Assembly: GCA_035578155.1 (NCBI GenBank)
Contig: JAPWDM010000001.1
Location: forward strand, 7,900,670 to 7,964,669
Source of the DNA: Brachynemurus nebulosus
Lineage: Eukaryota > Arthropoda > Insecta > Neuroptera > Myrmeleontidae
Direction: 5' to 3'
Length of the DNA stretch: 64,000 bases
The notes under the pieces were generated by a model. The model was not told the origin of the DNA. It did no database searches and saw nothing but the letters and a program-made list of their open reading frames with translations. A program made the translations under genes and the position numbers. Positions within the stretch are counted from its first letter, which is position 1; each line of letters starts with the position of its first letter. Positions 12,454-27,400 of the stretch are shown in pieces.

Positions 12454-15400
12454 ATGCTGTCTTTGGGCACGATGGCGAATAACGGGGCCTCATATGGAAA
12501 TGAACGTAATTCTGGATCCTCAGAAATTGAGTATGGACAAGATCCTACTGTCACTGGCAGTTTTTTTAATTCTGATTACAAAAAGTAAGAAATAGATCAA
12601 TATGTTAAATTTTTAAATTATATATTAAATATTAAACATTCTTTTAGACATGATGATCTCAAAGAGATGTTGGACTCAAATAAAGATAGTTTGAAACTGG
12701 AAGCAATGAAACGAATAATTGGGGTAACTAAATAATATGTAGCAGTGTTCTTCCTAGATGAATCTCCAATCGGATAATTACTGATTTTACATTACTGTTT
12801 TTGGGGTTCCGTCGTCAAAACATCGGAACCATTATAACTTCGTCATGTGTTTTGTACTTTTGGGATGTCAGACGCATATGAAAAAAAGGGAATTGTACAC
12901 TGCTGGGGCTCCACCTATTTTTGGCCCTAAAAGAAAAAATAACGATCCGATTTTAATGATTTTTTTTAAATGTTCGCCGCTACGGCGGATTAGTTGAAAA
13001 AATATTACAACTCGATATCAGTACTGGAAATGCTAGGAAACTATCGTTAAATTTGAAAAAATTCAAATTTTTTTATTTTGTATGGATGTGTGTCAAAGTC
13101 GAAGTAAATTTTCAAAACTAACTAAACTAACCTAACCTTAACTAACCTCACCACCTAGTTTTTATATCAGAGTCGAAGTATATTGTCAAAATTAACTAAA
13201 CTAACCTAACCTTAACTAACTTCACTACTTAGTTTTTATATCAAAAGCGAAACTTTTCTAGCTTCTCCCGACCTGAATTATCTTTTTTTAACACCCTAAA
13301 TATACTGCAATTGTTAATTTTTTTTTAAAAATTGGGTTTGAGCCCCACTAATGCACAATTACGGAAAAAAAATTTTTATGGTGTCTTAGAGTCTCAAAAT
13401 GGTCCCGATCAGAAACTGAAAAATTATTCAAAAATCTAGTTTTTATAACAGTTATTAAATAAAAATTCTAGGAAGGGCACTGAATTTAATAAATATTATT
13501 ATTACTACTTACTTACCGTGTGATATATTTCAGATGATTGCAAAAGGTAGAGATGCTTCTGAACTGTTTCCAGCTGTTGTTAAGAATGTGGTTTCAAAAA
13601 ATATTGAAGTAAAAAAATTAGTTTATGTCTATTTAGTAAGATATGCTGAAGAACAACAGGATTTAGCATTGCTTAGTATTTCGACATTTCAAAGAGCATT
13701 AAAGGTATTACTTAAAACGTTTGTAAAAATTTATATAAGCTATTGCTGTAAATTCAAAGTAATTTTATTTTAGGATCCAAATCAATTAATTAGAGCAGGT
13801 GCTTTAAGAGTACTTTCAAGCATTAGAGTATCTATGATTGTGCCAATTGTGATGTTGGCAATTCGTGATGCGTCTGTTGATATGTCTCCATACGTTCGAA
13901 AAACAGCCGCTCATGCAATTCCAAAATTGTATAGGTGCGTAAATATGATTTTTTTTTTTTTGGTCATATTTCATAAAAATTTTCCACAAATTTCGTCAAG
14001 TTCTGATTGAATTGGCAGTGGTGACGCGTGAAATTATTACCTGGGGAGACAGTCTTTTTTTACCATATTTAAAAAGACTTATTTTGTATCTATTTTTATT
14101 TCGAAATCTGTAGTCTTTCTCAGCCTTATTAAAGTTTTTGTTACTATAACGGACCTTGTGACCCAGCAATTTAATTATAAAATAAAAATGTAGAAATTTT
14201 TGACCAGCCATTTGTATCTGTTGCACCAAGAGTAAAAGATATTGAAATTTTTGTTTTATTTAGCGGTTAGTCTTAACTAAAAAGGGTCTTAAAAAAAATT
14301 AGAATTTTAAAATAACTAGTTCTGAAATTAGTCCTTTAGATATATTGTAGTTTTTAAATTAAATTCTATTTTATTATTATATTTCTAAAGAAAAAAGAAA
14401 AAAAATGAAAGCTTCTGATGTTAAAAACTTAAACAGATAGTAAAGAAAAACAAATTGAAAATAAATACAAATTTTATTAAAAAGTTTCAATATTTAAATA
14501 ATAAACAACAAATTCTAAAATTAATGAAGAAATATTTAAAAAAATTGAATTAAGTCAGAAGAAAACAAGCAGTTAACTAACAACAAAAATATTTGAATTT
14601 TATATAACATAAAATAGACTGTTGGTATGTGTACGTATATGTATAATATTTTTTTAAATAATACATTATTCAAACGTTAAATCTTTAAATCATTGTCAAA
14701 CATGGACTTAGAACAATTAATATTACTTATTAGAAATTATCCAGAAATTTATGATCTTAACTTCCGCATTATTATTATTGCATTAAATAACAACAGCCAT
14801 TTTTAAATATCAAGTAATAACTAATTTAAACTGACTGATTTGACTTGACTTGGTCTATCTGAAAGCACCTGACTGGCTTGACTTGACGCATCTGGACTTG
14901 ACGTGACTTGACTGGACTTGAGAAGATTTGACTGGTTTGGTCTGAAATGAGCCTTAATTGGAGAATGTTACACACATGTAGATTGTGTGTGTGTACACAT
15001 GCATACAAAGCTAGGAGAAACAAATTTAAAATTGTCTTTTTTGCGTTTAAATAGACTTGTAAGGTTATATGTATATGTATATGTATATATTATTTAATAT
15101 ATGTGTAAACGCATGTATATTGTATATCCGTATATACGTTTTATTTGAAAATGTAAATGTATTGAAAATGGCCAAATTATAAAAATTACATAATTAAATT
15201 TTATGAAAAGTTTTAAATCTTATGAAAATTTTTTTTTGGAGAGACACTGTCTTCCTTGTTTACTTGCACGCATCGCCACTGTCAACTGGAACTAAATTTT
15301 GTAAATTTATTTTCATTCTATATTTTAGTTTGGATCCGGAACAAAAAACGGAATTAGTTGACGTAATTGAACGTTTATTAGGTGATCGAACCACGTTGGT

Positions 15401-18400
15401 TGTAGGATCAGCAGTAATGGCTTTCGAAGAAGTTTGTCCGGATCGTATCGATTTAATTCATCGCAACTACCGTAAATTGTGTGCATTGTTAGTAGACGTT
15501 GATGAATGGGGCCAAGTTGTAATAATAAATATGCTTACACGTTATGCAAGAACTCAGTTTACGGATCCAAATTTACATGTAATATATTTTTTTGTGTATT
15601 CCGCCATAATTTAATTTTTAGGATTTCGTAGTTCTAATAACAAAATCCTGATGAATTCGTGATTTTTGTCATCGCAGAAGTGGCCTATCCGCACTTGGGT
15701 ACTTTGTAATTTAAGAGACAGTGTCGTTTTTTAAAAACTATTGTTGAATTTTTTTAAAACTCGTATAGAAAGTAAAAGGTTCATATGATTAACAAATTAA
15801 AGGCTAATTTTAACACTATACACAGTCAACTTCCCCAGGGGGCGGCAATATTTTTAAAGAAAATTTGTATAATCAAATATACATAGAATGATTCAACATG
15901 TGTAAACATACGTACATATTGGTATTGTTAATAAAATCATTAAATCAATAACAGGAAGCAAGATAATAAACGGGTAAAAATAAATATAAAAGATAATTTA
16001 CACGATAATAGTATTTTTGTGATAGTACCATCATGATAAGAACCGTGATAGTTAACATCATGATAGTTTACACGTACTGAAACTTGTGATAGTATTATGC
16101 GTGCGCCTCTATTGGCGGAATTTTGAAACTACTAAAACGATATGAAAAACCTTACTATTATATGCAACAATTACAACATAACGTTGATTACAAATCGTTA
16201 AAATCGTTTGATTAATTTTAAATAACAAACGCAATAAATTATCAACAATAAAAAATATTTTCTGTTGGACAATTTTAAATTCAGAATGGTGGCGCCATGA
16301 CGCCAGTAGTGGCGATAGTAGGCACTAAAAACCCGTTTACACGATGATAGTAACAATGGAGTATTATAAGATGGAGATCTAACTTATATGAGAGGAATTG
16401 ACAAAATTGGTCAGGAAAATGGTAAATATAAGGCTTTCTTTTTTTACCACTCGCGGCGTTAATAATGCTCGGATACTGATGTGAATATAGCGAATATAGT
16501 AACATAAAACGGATAAAACAGAATGTAACTATAGTATTTATTCTCAAATGGAAACACGTCGGGACTGGGGAAGTGAGTGTTTCCATTTGAGAATCACCAA
16601 TGTCGGTTGATGATATTTAATAATAAGGAAATACATAGAAATTACATATGTATGAAATAAACTCTTATAGTTTAAATTACTCTATACGGCGGATATCCAA
16701 TGGTACTGACTCCGATTTTACATAATGACGTCAGCGAATTATATAATATACAATATAAATGATGCGACGCAAAATAAAAATTGTAAAGTTTATTTTAAAA
16801 ACGATCGAAAAATCCACTTTATAACTGAGTTGAACATTGAAAAAAATTCCAGAAGATTCTATTCAAAAGCTAACAAAGATAATTTAAAAGCTCGCGTTTC
16901 CATTTGAGAGTGTTCCATTTGAGAGTAAGTACTGTACCGCTTTCGTATCCGTCGAACACGAGTGCCATCTTTGATTTGGACACTTTTTTGAATACATTGA
17001 GTTTCGTCTCCTTGTCTAATCTCCATAATAGTAACCATGATAGTTGCTATCCATATCATGATAGTCCCTAAACCACCCTAAACTATCAGATTAAACCTGA
17101 TAGTGTAATAGTTCTATCATGATAGTTTAATAGTGACTATCATTGTGAAAACAAGGTTTAAAAAAAAAAAAAAAACAATAATATTATATATAAAATATTT
17201 TTTATAAATAGTTTTGTTTATTCTAAAAATGTTTATAGAAACCAACATACAAAGAGTACTGTGTGTTGGTATTTGTGTGAATAAATAAAAGCAAGAAATA
17301 TTTCATCCTGCGAATTGTGAAAAATTTTAGCTTCTGAACTATGAAATCCTGATATTAATAGATTTGAGCGTTACTTTATGGTATTCCATATTTGTAAATA
17401 ATAAACGCTCAAATCTATTAATATTATAAAGAGTGCGAGCAGGCACGAGGCAAAGTAAAGTATTTGTTTATTATTTATGAAATCCTGACTTAATGCGTGT
17501 TTAACACTTATTTGCCGAATTTTATTTTAAATATGATGGTTTTGTAATCTATAGGATAAAATGGACGATGATAAGTCGTTTTACGATTCAAGCGATGATA
17601 ATATGTCCAATGAAGATTCGGGAGATATTGAAAAATCAACTAACATATTAACAATGGACCCGGATCATAGATTACTTCTACGGACCACAAGACCTCTATT
17701 GCAGAGTCGTAATGCTGCAGTTGTTATGGCCGTAGTTCAACTTTATCATCATTGTGCGCCGCGACAAGAAGTGGCGATTGCTGTTAAAGCCCTAATTCGT
17801 TTACTGAGATCCTATACAGAAGTCCAGTCAATAGTTTTACATGCAATTGTTTCTATTAGTGTTGTACGAAAGGTATAAATGGTTTAATTTAATTGTAAGA
17901 TATAAATAATCGAAGTTTTTTTCGATATTTGGTGTCATATTTGTCATCAGCAGTCTTTAATCGCCGCGTTTCACTACTGATAATCAGTTTCATTTCTTTG
18001 TTAGTAAATTGCTGACACTTAAATACGTGTGATGCACTGCGCATGCTCCGATTCGTTAATGTATTAATACGAAAGATTAATTTTTATACAGACTGATCTT
18101 GCTTAAAAGACGTTTAGAATTACTTGCCGAAACATGCGTTCTATGATTTTTAATATTAAACGCATTTTTGCAAGTATTTTCCAAGAATGTGGCACTTAAT
18201 TCTCAATACCCACTAAGGATTCTCTCACAATGAATGATGTAAGACGTAACACATAAGGATTGTTCTCATCTAGTGACCCTACATGAAATGTTGTGTAGTT
18301 TTCTAACTTAACGACTTCTAATAGTGATTTTTGTATATGACTAATTCAAAATCATTGTTATTAATCGTTAAGTTAGAAAGCTACACAACGTTTTATTTAG

Positions 18401-21400
18401 GGGCTTTAGGTGGAACACTCTTTAAGTCTTACGTTTCACATCATTCATTGTGAAAAGACCTTCAACTAAAAAAAAACTTACTAGATTCTTTAGCGCTTAC
18501 CGGTGGGCGGTACCGACTGTGATCAGAACCATTGTTTTACGTAAATATACAAGAATCAGCCGATCCAGTTTGACAATTTTTCAAACACTGTAAATTTTAA
18601 TTAACATAGGGTAACTTCAAAAATGTAAACTTTACCGCCTCGATGCAGCATCATGACTTTTCTGATGCGTCTAATACTACATGATGCGCTGCTGATGCTC
18701 TCTTGAAATTTGATGCACATTAGATGTTTTTGAACGGGATATTGGCATTATTTAGCCTCTGATTTGGCTATAGATAAAACAGATAATGTAGCATGATAGA
18801 CTATAGATAATATAGCAATACAGTCCTTGTATAGGTATATTATCTTTGAATTTCAACTTGAACTTACTTGAAATTGAAAATATTGAAATTATTTGAATAA
18901 AAATTATTACATACCTATTTTGAGTGAAAGATGTATTCAAATAGTTTAAACAATTTTAATCAAAGGTAAATACATTCATTTTTTTCAAAAATTTGTTTTT
19001 CGGAATTATTCCTGTTGGTATTAATACCTACATAATATGTCAAGTAGTTTTAATTCTACATTATACACATGACATGCATCTTGGGCACGCATCACCAAAT
19101 TTCTTGATGCATTGTTTTGAAGCATCAAATGCAAAAATGAACTTTTGATTTTTCGTTGTGATGCGTCTGATGCATTTTTGAACTTTTGACTCTGCCTCAT
19201 GCAAGCAATGATGCATTTTTGAAGTTAGCCATAATGAATTGGTCATACATGCCAAAGTAAATCGAGTGTTCAAATATCAGCTAAAGCTAGACATTAATTG
19301 AACGTATGAATATTGGTGTATATATAAATACGAACAAAAGTTCGCCATACATTAATAGTGTTTTACAGGCACTCCATAATATTTGAAATTAAAAATATAA
19401 CTGCGTCTCGCATTAAACAGAGGATGTGTTTGATTGATTGTCGGACTGGAGTGGCACTCGAACAAGCGGTTCGGTAGCCTAATTGATAAGGCGCTTGGCT
19501 AGCAACCAGGAAATCCGGGTTCGAGTCCCAGCCGGTCTAGTTTGACAATTTTTCAAACATTATGTGAATTTTAATTAATACAAGAATAGATATTATTATG
19601 GGGCATATGTGTACCTAGACATGCACTAACAGAAATTGACTTCTTTGCAATTCAAAAAGAATAATGACTGTTATAGATAAGAAATCATTAGAGTTTAACA
19701 ATCCATTTCAGAAATAAAGAAACAACTGTCAACATAGCATTATAAGCTGCTTTTGTGTAGAGTTCCTATAATAAATAGAGTCCTGACATGTCAGCCATTT
19801 TCTGTCCAAAACAGCGGGAAATTTCAAAATTAATTATCTCATATTTGAGTAAATATGTTTGAGCACATAATTGGGTTTTTGAATAAAAAATAAATATCCT
19901 TTTTTTTATTTTATTTCAATTCTACATCATAAATAATATTGATAATCGATACGAAAAATTTTTTAAAAATGATATATAATAAATAATAAATTAATTAAAA
20001 CTTGAAAAATTTTTAAAAATATCATTTGGTTAAAAACAGCACTACAAAAGATCGCGATGTCTGTGACGTCATAAAGGTAATATGTCAAAAGTGTCAAAAT
20101 TATTAAAATTTAGGAGGAACAATTATTGATGGTTGTTTCATTGATTTCGACGTTCAAAATTTTGAGGGACATTTTTTCCGGATTTATTTTTGTATTGCTA
20201 TCACAAAGTGGTACAAAACAAGCTCGATATTTCTTTAGTTTCGATATTTCGACAGTGAAGTTTTTAGCAAGCAATAATTTGGATAGAAACAAGAATTTCA
20301 GAGCAACAATAATTTCATAGTAACAATAATTTCATAGCAACAATAATAGTAGGAGAGCTGCTGGCCGATTTGCAATAGTCATTTCGACACGCGTTAAATT
20401 GAGAGGATAGGATCTGGGATACTACTTACTCTACATAAAAATTCAGTTCTGGCTAGCCTATTCGGCCGGGTTGAGTCGAATAGGTTTGCCAGAACTGAAT
20501 TTCTGTGTAGAGTAAGTATCCAAGATTCTATCTTCCTAATTTAACGCGTGTTGAAATGACCATCGCAAATCGGCCAGTAGCTCTTGGTCTATAATCTATT
20601 TGAAAATAAAAAGACACTAATGTAGCTATGTTCAGGCCATATAGCCTTTATTACGTCACATAAGCGCTCGTGAACTATCGGCCCGTTATCGGTTCTAAGT
20701 TTGAAAATTTATTTTTAATTTAATATAACTTCTTAATTATTACGTTTAAAAAAAATAAAGAGTTTTCTTATAAAACTTATATAAGTGATCTTTCCATTTA
20801 TGACAAAAAAAATTTTTCTTCAAAAACCTAATTATTGTTAATAAGTTATGAATTAATAAACAATTAAAAAGTTTTAATTAAATTATTCTTTCTAGGTTAA
20901 ACTAAATGATTTTTGTTAAATACTTAATTTATTTGCAATATATTTTACGTAAAAGCCGGAATCAATCAGCGTTTAAGATACATGCCACGACTTTACTTTT
21001 GCGTATCCATACCTCAAGTAAAATCTATTAAAAATCTTGAATACTCCAAATTTTCTTTTTAGGAAACTTATTTCTTTGTCATTTATACTTACCTTTTCAA
21101 AATAAGATACTTCTTATGACATTTTCGTGATAATTTCCATCAATGTTATATAATATTTACATTGATATTAAATGTATATAGTGCTGAGAGCGAGAAGTTC
21201 AATTACTGTCATGACAGTGGTTCTAGTTTAAGGGGTTTCACCATCTGGTATTCGTTCGCTCTTGGACAAACTCAACTAGAATTTAACACATTGACTGCTG
21301 CTTTATACAGGTTCGTTGTGATGCCAACATCGTCCATATTGTGTCATTAGGTACAAGTGACAGACACAGATTAGTGTAGAGGCATAGATACAAACGTTGC

Positions 21401-24400
21401 CTGTGTTACCTATGCTAGTATATAAATATTGCATAAGGCAACGCTTCTGGAATCTATGAACAAACTGCTCATGCGCTAAAAATAAATTAGGAGTAACGGT
21501 GACACCGTATAAAAAATCGCTGATACCATCCTTATTTTTTCAGGGTATGTTTGAACCATATTTGAAGAGCTTTTTCGTACGAACTAGCGATCCTACGCAT
21601 ATTAAATTATTAAAATTGGAAATATTAACGAATCTCGCCACCGAAGGAAATGTTTCAATGATTTTATGCGAGCTTCAAACTTACATTTCTAGTAGCGATA
21701 AGAAATTTGTTGCGGCCTCAATTCAAGCTATTGGTCGTTGCGCGTGCAATATTCAAGAAGTTACAGACACATGTCTGAATGGATTAGTGTCGTTACTTTC
21801 CAGCAAAGATGGTAATTTTTTTTTTTAGTGTCAAATATTTATATTATTTACTTATTTTGTGTTTATTTTTTTATTTGTAGAGGCAGTTGTTGCGGAAAGT
21901 GTTGTAGTGATCAAACGATTGTTACAAACTCAAGCTGCTGAACCAGGTGATATTATTACTCATATGGCTAGACTTTTAGATACAATAACAGTGCCGCAAG
22001 CTCGAGCTGCAATTTTATGGTTACTTGGCGAACATTCGACTAATGTTAAGAAAATAGCTCCGGATGTTCTGAGAAAAGTGGCCAAAAGTTTTGTTGATGA
22101 GGTGAGTACCCTGTACGATTTATTTTGAAAAGTATTCGCTATAGACTACAGCGTTCAAGGTGGACTAATATGTCAGTTTATCCGGACACTGTTTGTACAT
22201 AATTTTATTTTATTTTGTAAGGAAAATTATTATTCTTTTTTTTTAAAATACTGTGTTTGATTTTTTTAAAGCGAGTACTTATTGGCGACGCAAAGATTAC
22301 GCGAGCGCTCCTGGTTTTTTAAATTAGAAGCGGTATCAAGTAAAAATTTTTGTATACGTTTAATTGTCGGTAGAAAAATGTACTATACAAATTATGCGCA
22401 GATTACTAGATTTTATTTCGCCCAGTAATCGTATACGTATATTTTTACTTGATGCAAGTTCTAATTTTACCACCAGAGGCGCGAGTGAGAATCTTTTCGT
22501 CGCCGATAAACCATTATTTTTATAGTTTCTATAGTAGTAGTTTCTCCATTTGTCATCAGAAGGCAGAAATTGACACTTAAAAAAATGGTAGCAATTTGAA
22601 ATTGTCCGTTTTTATTTGAAAACAGTAAATTATTATGAAAAAATTAAAATGACATTCAGAAAAATATGCCAGTTCGTATTTTGTAAATTAAACATAAATT
22701 TTGTAAATTGTCAAAATCTTATAAACAAACCTTGCCTACTGGCCGTAATTATTTATTTTGACCACTAGTTCGCGTGTCCAGGTTTTACAATTTCCAATAA
22801 AGTAATAAAAAAAAATTTATTTATAACCCTACTATCAAACGTCATTTTTTTGAAAGTTTCAAAAAAATATCATAATTTTCTTAGTTAATTATTGAAAACT
22901 ATTCCATTTTAAGATTTTTTTAAGGTAAAATAAGCAGATGTATGGCTTTTATTAAACAAATTTCAATTTCTTAATATATTTTTCATTCATTTATAATAGT
23001 AAAATGCTTGATAGGCGTGGTTTAATGTTTAGCCATCTAATGACAAATTGAAAAACTAAAGAAATAGTAGCATTTTTGAATTACCCATTTTATTTGGGAA
23101 CAATAAATTGTTATAATAAGTGATTATAATGACGTTCCAAAAAATATGCCTAGTTTGTATTAATGAGTCATTAAAAAATGGAAAATCAAATGGAGGTGTG
23201 GTACATCTCCAGAAATTTCTGAGGCTGCCAAAATTATAACATTAAAATAAATGTTAACGTCCATTATTTTTTCAAGTATTTTTTAAGTAAAACGAAGATT
23301 GTAGAAAAAATTGTGTGTGTAAGTCGAGCACAAAATGACATTGCCACTCTCATGAGAATGGCGCGCTCCGCCTGGCAGCGTCAACATTCTCAATCGAGCG
23401 GCAATGTACCATTTTGCGCTCTTAATACACAAATAACTAGCTTGTTCTTTTCAAGTAATGCTATAAACACATTATTTACTATAGGTACAGTGTGATTCAT
23501 ATAATAAGCATCTAATACAGTATTTATATTCGCTAGCGTTATTTCGATTGCGATGAAATTCGTAGGAAACCATCTAGAAACCAAATTGCAAATTCTTGAA
23601 ACTGACGGACAGATAGCAATCGAACCAAAATTGTTCAGGAAGCTCTAAAACGTAAAATGTGCGTGAAAATTTTCATTTTGGGAGGAAAAAAATTTTTATA
23701 TTTCAAAAGTGATCACAATGCTTCCGCTACTTTAGTAGTCTCGAAAGCAGAAAAACTAATGTCGCTGAAATAAGATAAAAATTAAAGGTATCAAGAATAT
23801 TCGAAAAATGTCAGGGTGTGATATAATTTTATTTCTCAATGTAACTTTACACATTAAAAAAATTTAATCAACTACATTGTTAATTATAAAATAATACATA
23901 ATTTAATAATACCAGCAGATTCATTCCATTCGTCTAGTTTGAATCGGTTGATTATCAATAAGCATGCGCAGAATAAATTAGCTGTTCTATTTGTATTGTT
24001 TTGTTCGGCGTGGTTTAATTTTTTTTTCTACTTTATTGGATCATTTTATCATTTACAATCTTGGGCGCTATTGGCGACACAAAGATTCTCACTCGCGCCT
24101 CTGGTGGTAAAATTAGAACTAGTATCAAGTAAAAATATACGTAGACGTTTTATTAGTGATATAAACTCTAGTAATCCGCATATTGACGACGCAAAGATTA
24201 CGCGAGCGCTCCTGGTTTTTTAAATTAGGAGCTGTATTAAGTAAAATTTTTGTATACGTTTAATTGTCGATAGAAAAATGTACTATACAAATTATGCGCG
24301 GATTACTAGATTTTATATCGCGCATTAATCGTATACGTATATTTTTATTTGATGCTAGTTCTAATTTTACCACCAGAGGCGCAAGTAAGAATCTTTGCGT

Positions 24401-27400
24401 CGCCAATAGATATACAAGTTATTGGCGACGCAAAGATTCTCACTCGCGCCTCTGATGGTAAAATTAGAACTAGCATCAAGTAAAAATATACGTATACGAT
24501 TAAAGGTGATATAAAATCTAGTAATCCGCGCATAATTTGTGTAGTACATTTTGCTATCGACAATTAAACGTATACAAAAATTTTTACTTGATACAGCTTC
24601 TAATTTAAAAAAAACCAGGAGCGCTCGCGTAATCTTTGCGTCGTCAATTGACAATTAAACGTATCTAGGTATGCAAAAATTTTTACTTGATACAGCTTCT
24701 AATTTAAAAAACCAGAGGCGCTCGCGTAATCTTTACATCGCAAATTTTTGAAATATGTTATGTTGTTATGGGACTCCTGAAATGAAATGAATCTGTTGTA
24801 TTTTTAACTTAAAAACCACCACTAAAACACTAGTCATCTTACGTTTGCGTTGAGTTTGCGCAGAACTTTTTTTTAGTCAGTTTTACTAAAACTATACTAA
24901 AACAAAGCTAAAACTGATTCTAAATATAATTATTTTTCCTGCAACCATTTCTGCACTACATTTAACGGTGGTAATTTAAAATCCCACTTTTCAACCAGCA
25001 CTTTATATCCTTCCGGCGTTGAATTGTATAAATCCAAAGCTAAACGTTTCTCTTCCGAATCCCAATTATCCTTTGGGAATAATTCCATTTTCAATGCCAT
25101 CGCTAAAACCGGATTAATTCCTTTTGATAGATGATTGAATAGTACTTTTTTGCGTATACGATGACCTTTTAACATGGACAGATTTTTTTGCTTGTGTTGC
25201 GTCAATAACGATGTAAGTTCTTGCACGCTTCGTGTATTTTCGGTTATGTGACGTATGTAATCATTTTTATTTTCATGATTAACGTCATTATCGTTCTGTA
25301 CATGATCATGTTTATGGACTTTATGACGATTTATTTGTTGATTACCATCGTCATAGTGCTCCACGTTCATCAGATATTCGTGGATCACGTGTTGTGACTC
25401 GTCGAACGCGAGTGGATCTTTCTCCTCATCGTCATCGATTTCATCTAAACAAATTGAATAGGTAGTGGTACCGGCACTGTCACTATTCACCCGTAGTTTA
25501 ATATTATTCTCGGTTGGTGGTATTTTGTTGTTATTATTATTCGAAATTTTACCGCACGAAACTAGATTTAATTCACCGGTTTCGGATACGGTGTACGTCA
25601 GGTTATTCGATTCGTTCACGTCAATGAAAGCGGTGTCATCGGAATTATTCATTTCGGCGAACTGATGCTGCGTTGCGGCTACGGCAGTGTCCATTGAAGT
25701 TTGCGATAAGTCCTCGTCAAATTCCATTTTGATTTCTTTATTCGGCAAAAGAATATTTGTTACGTTCACTTTCACCTTTTTCACGGGCGGCGAACTGGAT
25801 ATTCGAAATGTGCTTTTATCACGCGAAATCGGTATCAAATTCAAATCGTTCAGTTGCGTTTTGTTCAGATCGAGCGATTGTGTAAGTTCTTTGGTCGGCA
25901 CGGTTTTTAACATTTCATTTTTTGGTGTAATTACGGCGAAATCGGTGCTGTCGTTACTGTAATCTTTACTGTCAATTGGAACAATTTGCACATCACTTAA
26001 AAGTAGTTTATTTTCGGAGGGATCAATTGTCGGGATTGCATTGTGTGTTAAACGGTCGTGTCGTGGATTCATAAAATATTTCGGTTCAAAATGAAATTGG
26101 CATATAACTTTATTTCGTAATTTTTCGACGGGCAGTGTATGAAAATGTGGTTTTTGGGCATTGATTATCCATTGTTCGCATCTTTGACGGTCTTTAATTG
26201 GAAAGTGAAAATAACGTATTTTTTCGTCCGTTAATGTACTTATTGTACAATTTCGATACGAACATTTGCAACCACCCATTTTTGAATTTAACTATTTTTT
26301 AAATTATATTTACTTTTTATACACTTTTATTATGTGATACTATGAATTTAAATTAGCATGATTAGTTTAAATTATTATTATTAATACTAAATAAATTACA
26401 CATATGTATACACTTTATACATAATTATTAAACTTCAAATGTCAGATTGGCATATTCAATTAATGTGAAGTTATTTATAAAAGAGTTGACGTTATGTGGA
26501 TATGTGAGGACAACTTCATGCCAATTTCATATGTATTATGTTATAGTTTGTCTACTCATAAACGTACCTTTCGTCATAAAGATACTATGTACGTAGTGTA
26601 CCTACTATTTTACAATTTTAAATATTTATTGTTTTGATTTTATTGTAATTATTTATTATATGTATACAATTATACATGTTTCAACATTGATTACCAAATA
26701 ACTAAGGGCTTTTACACAATAAAATGAAATAAGAAATAAGAAATAAGGGATGTCGCCATCTAGTGACGTTGAATGAAACCTTAACTTAACTGCTCATAGG
26801 TATATGTAGGTATTTTTGTACATCAAAATTTATGAAAACATAACGTTCGTGATGACTTTTTTGTCACTTAGTGACAAAAAAAATCACGAATATTGATGTA
26901 CAAAAATACGTCTATATATACCTATGAGCAATTAAAGTTTTATTCAACGTCACTAGATGGCGACATCCCTTATTTCTTAATTCTTATTTCATTTTATTGT
27001 GTAGAACCCCTAAGCATTAAACTATGATCCCATTTTGTTTCCCAAGCTGGGAACTTCTTTTTTAAATACGTAAATATTGATAAACGTTTTACGATATTTA
27101 TTTAAATGTTCTCTGACAGTTGAAACACCTAAAATAAGAGCCCATATATCCGATCAAAAACCAAAACTCGATTTTTATTAAGTATTTAAACTTAAAATGT
27201 GAAGTGAATTTAAAGCTCAGATAATTATTTTGTTAATAATAAATTTTTTTTATCAGAAATTCCTTTCATAATCATTTAATGAATCTAGGTAATATCATAA
27301 GTTGGTCGAGTATAGGTTCTCTTATCAGTCTTACCTTACGTAACCTTTTGGGGATGAAAAGATTACGCGAGCGCCTTTGGTTTTTTAATTGTCAATAGAA

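Larger units (their letters stand above)
17873..21543. other. AP-3 beta intron 6
   Basis: This 3.7-kb intron contains a fold-back at 18221-18456, a SINE junction fragment near 18548-18605 (GCCGATCCAGTTTGAC), a tRNA-headed SINE at 19255-19600 and a perfect-looking fold-back at 20354-20583. I see no further coding exon. Confidence 0.55.

Noticed and set aside
16281..16586. 101-residue minus-strand frame
   Set aside because: It lies inside a repeat-rich transposon insert, with no domain and no splice support.
19468..19539. Possible tRNA-Ala (AGC)
   Set aside because: The acceptor stem pairs poorly and the same SINE context surrounds it.
24071..24750. CRISPR-like array of similar units
   Set aside because: The units are 225-bp fold-back MITEs in alternating orientation in a eukaryotic intron, not short direct repeats with unique spacers.
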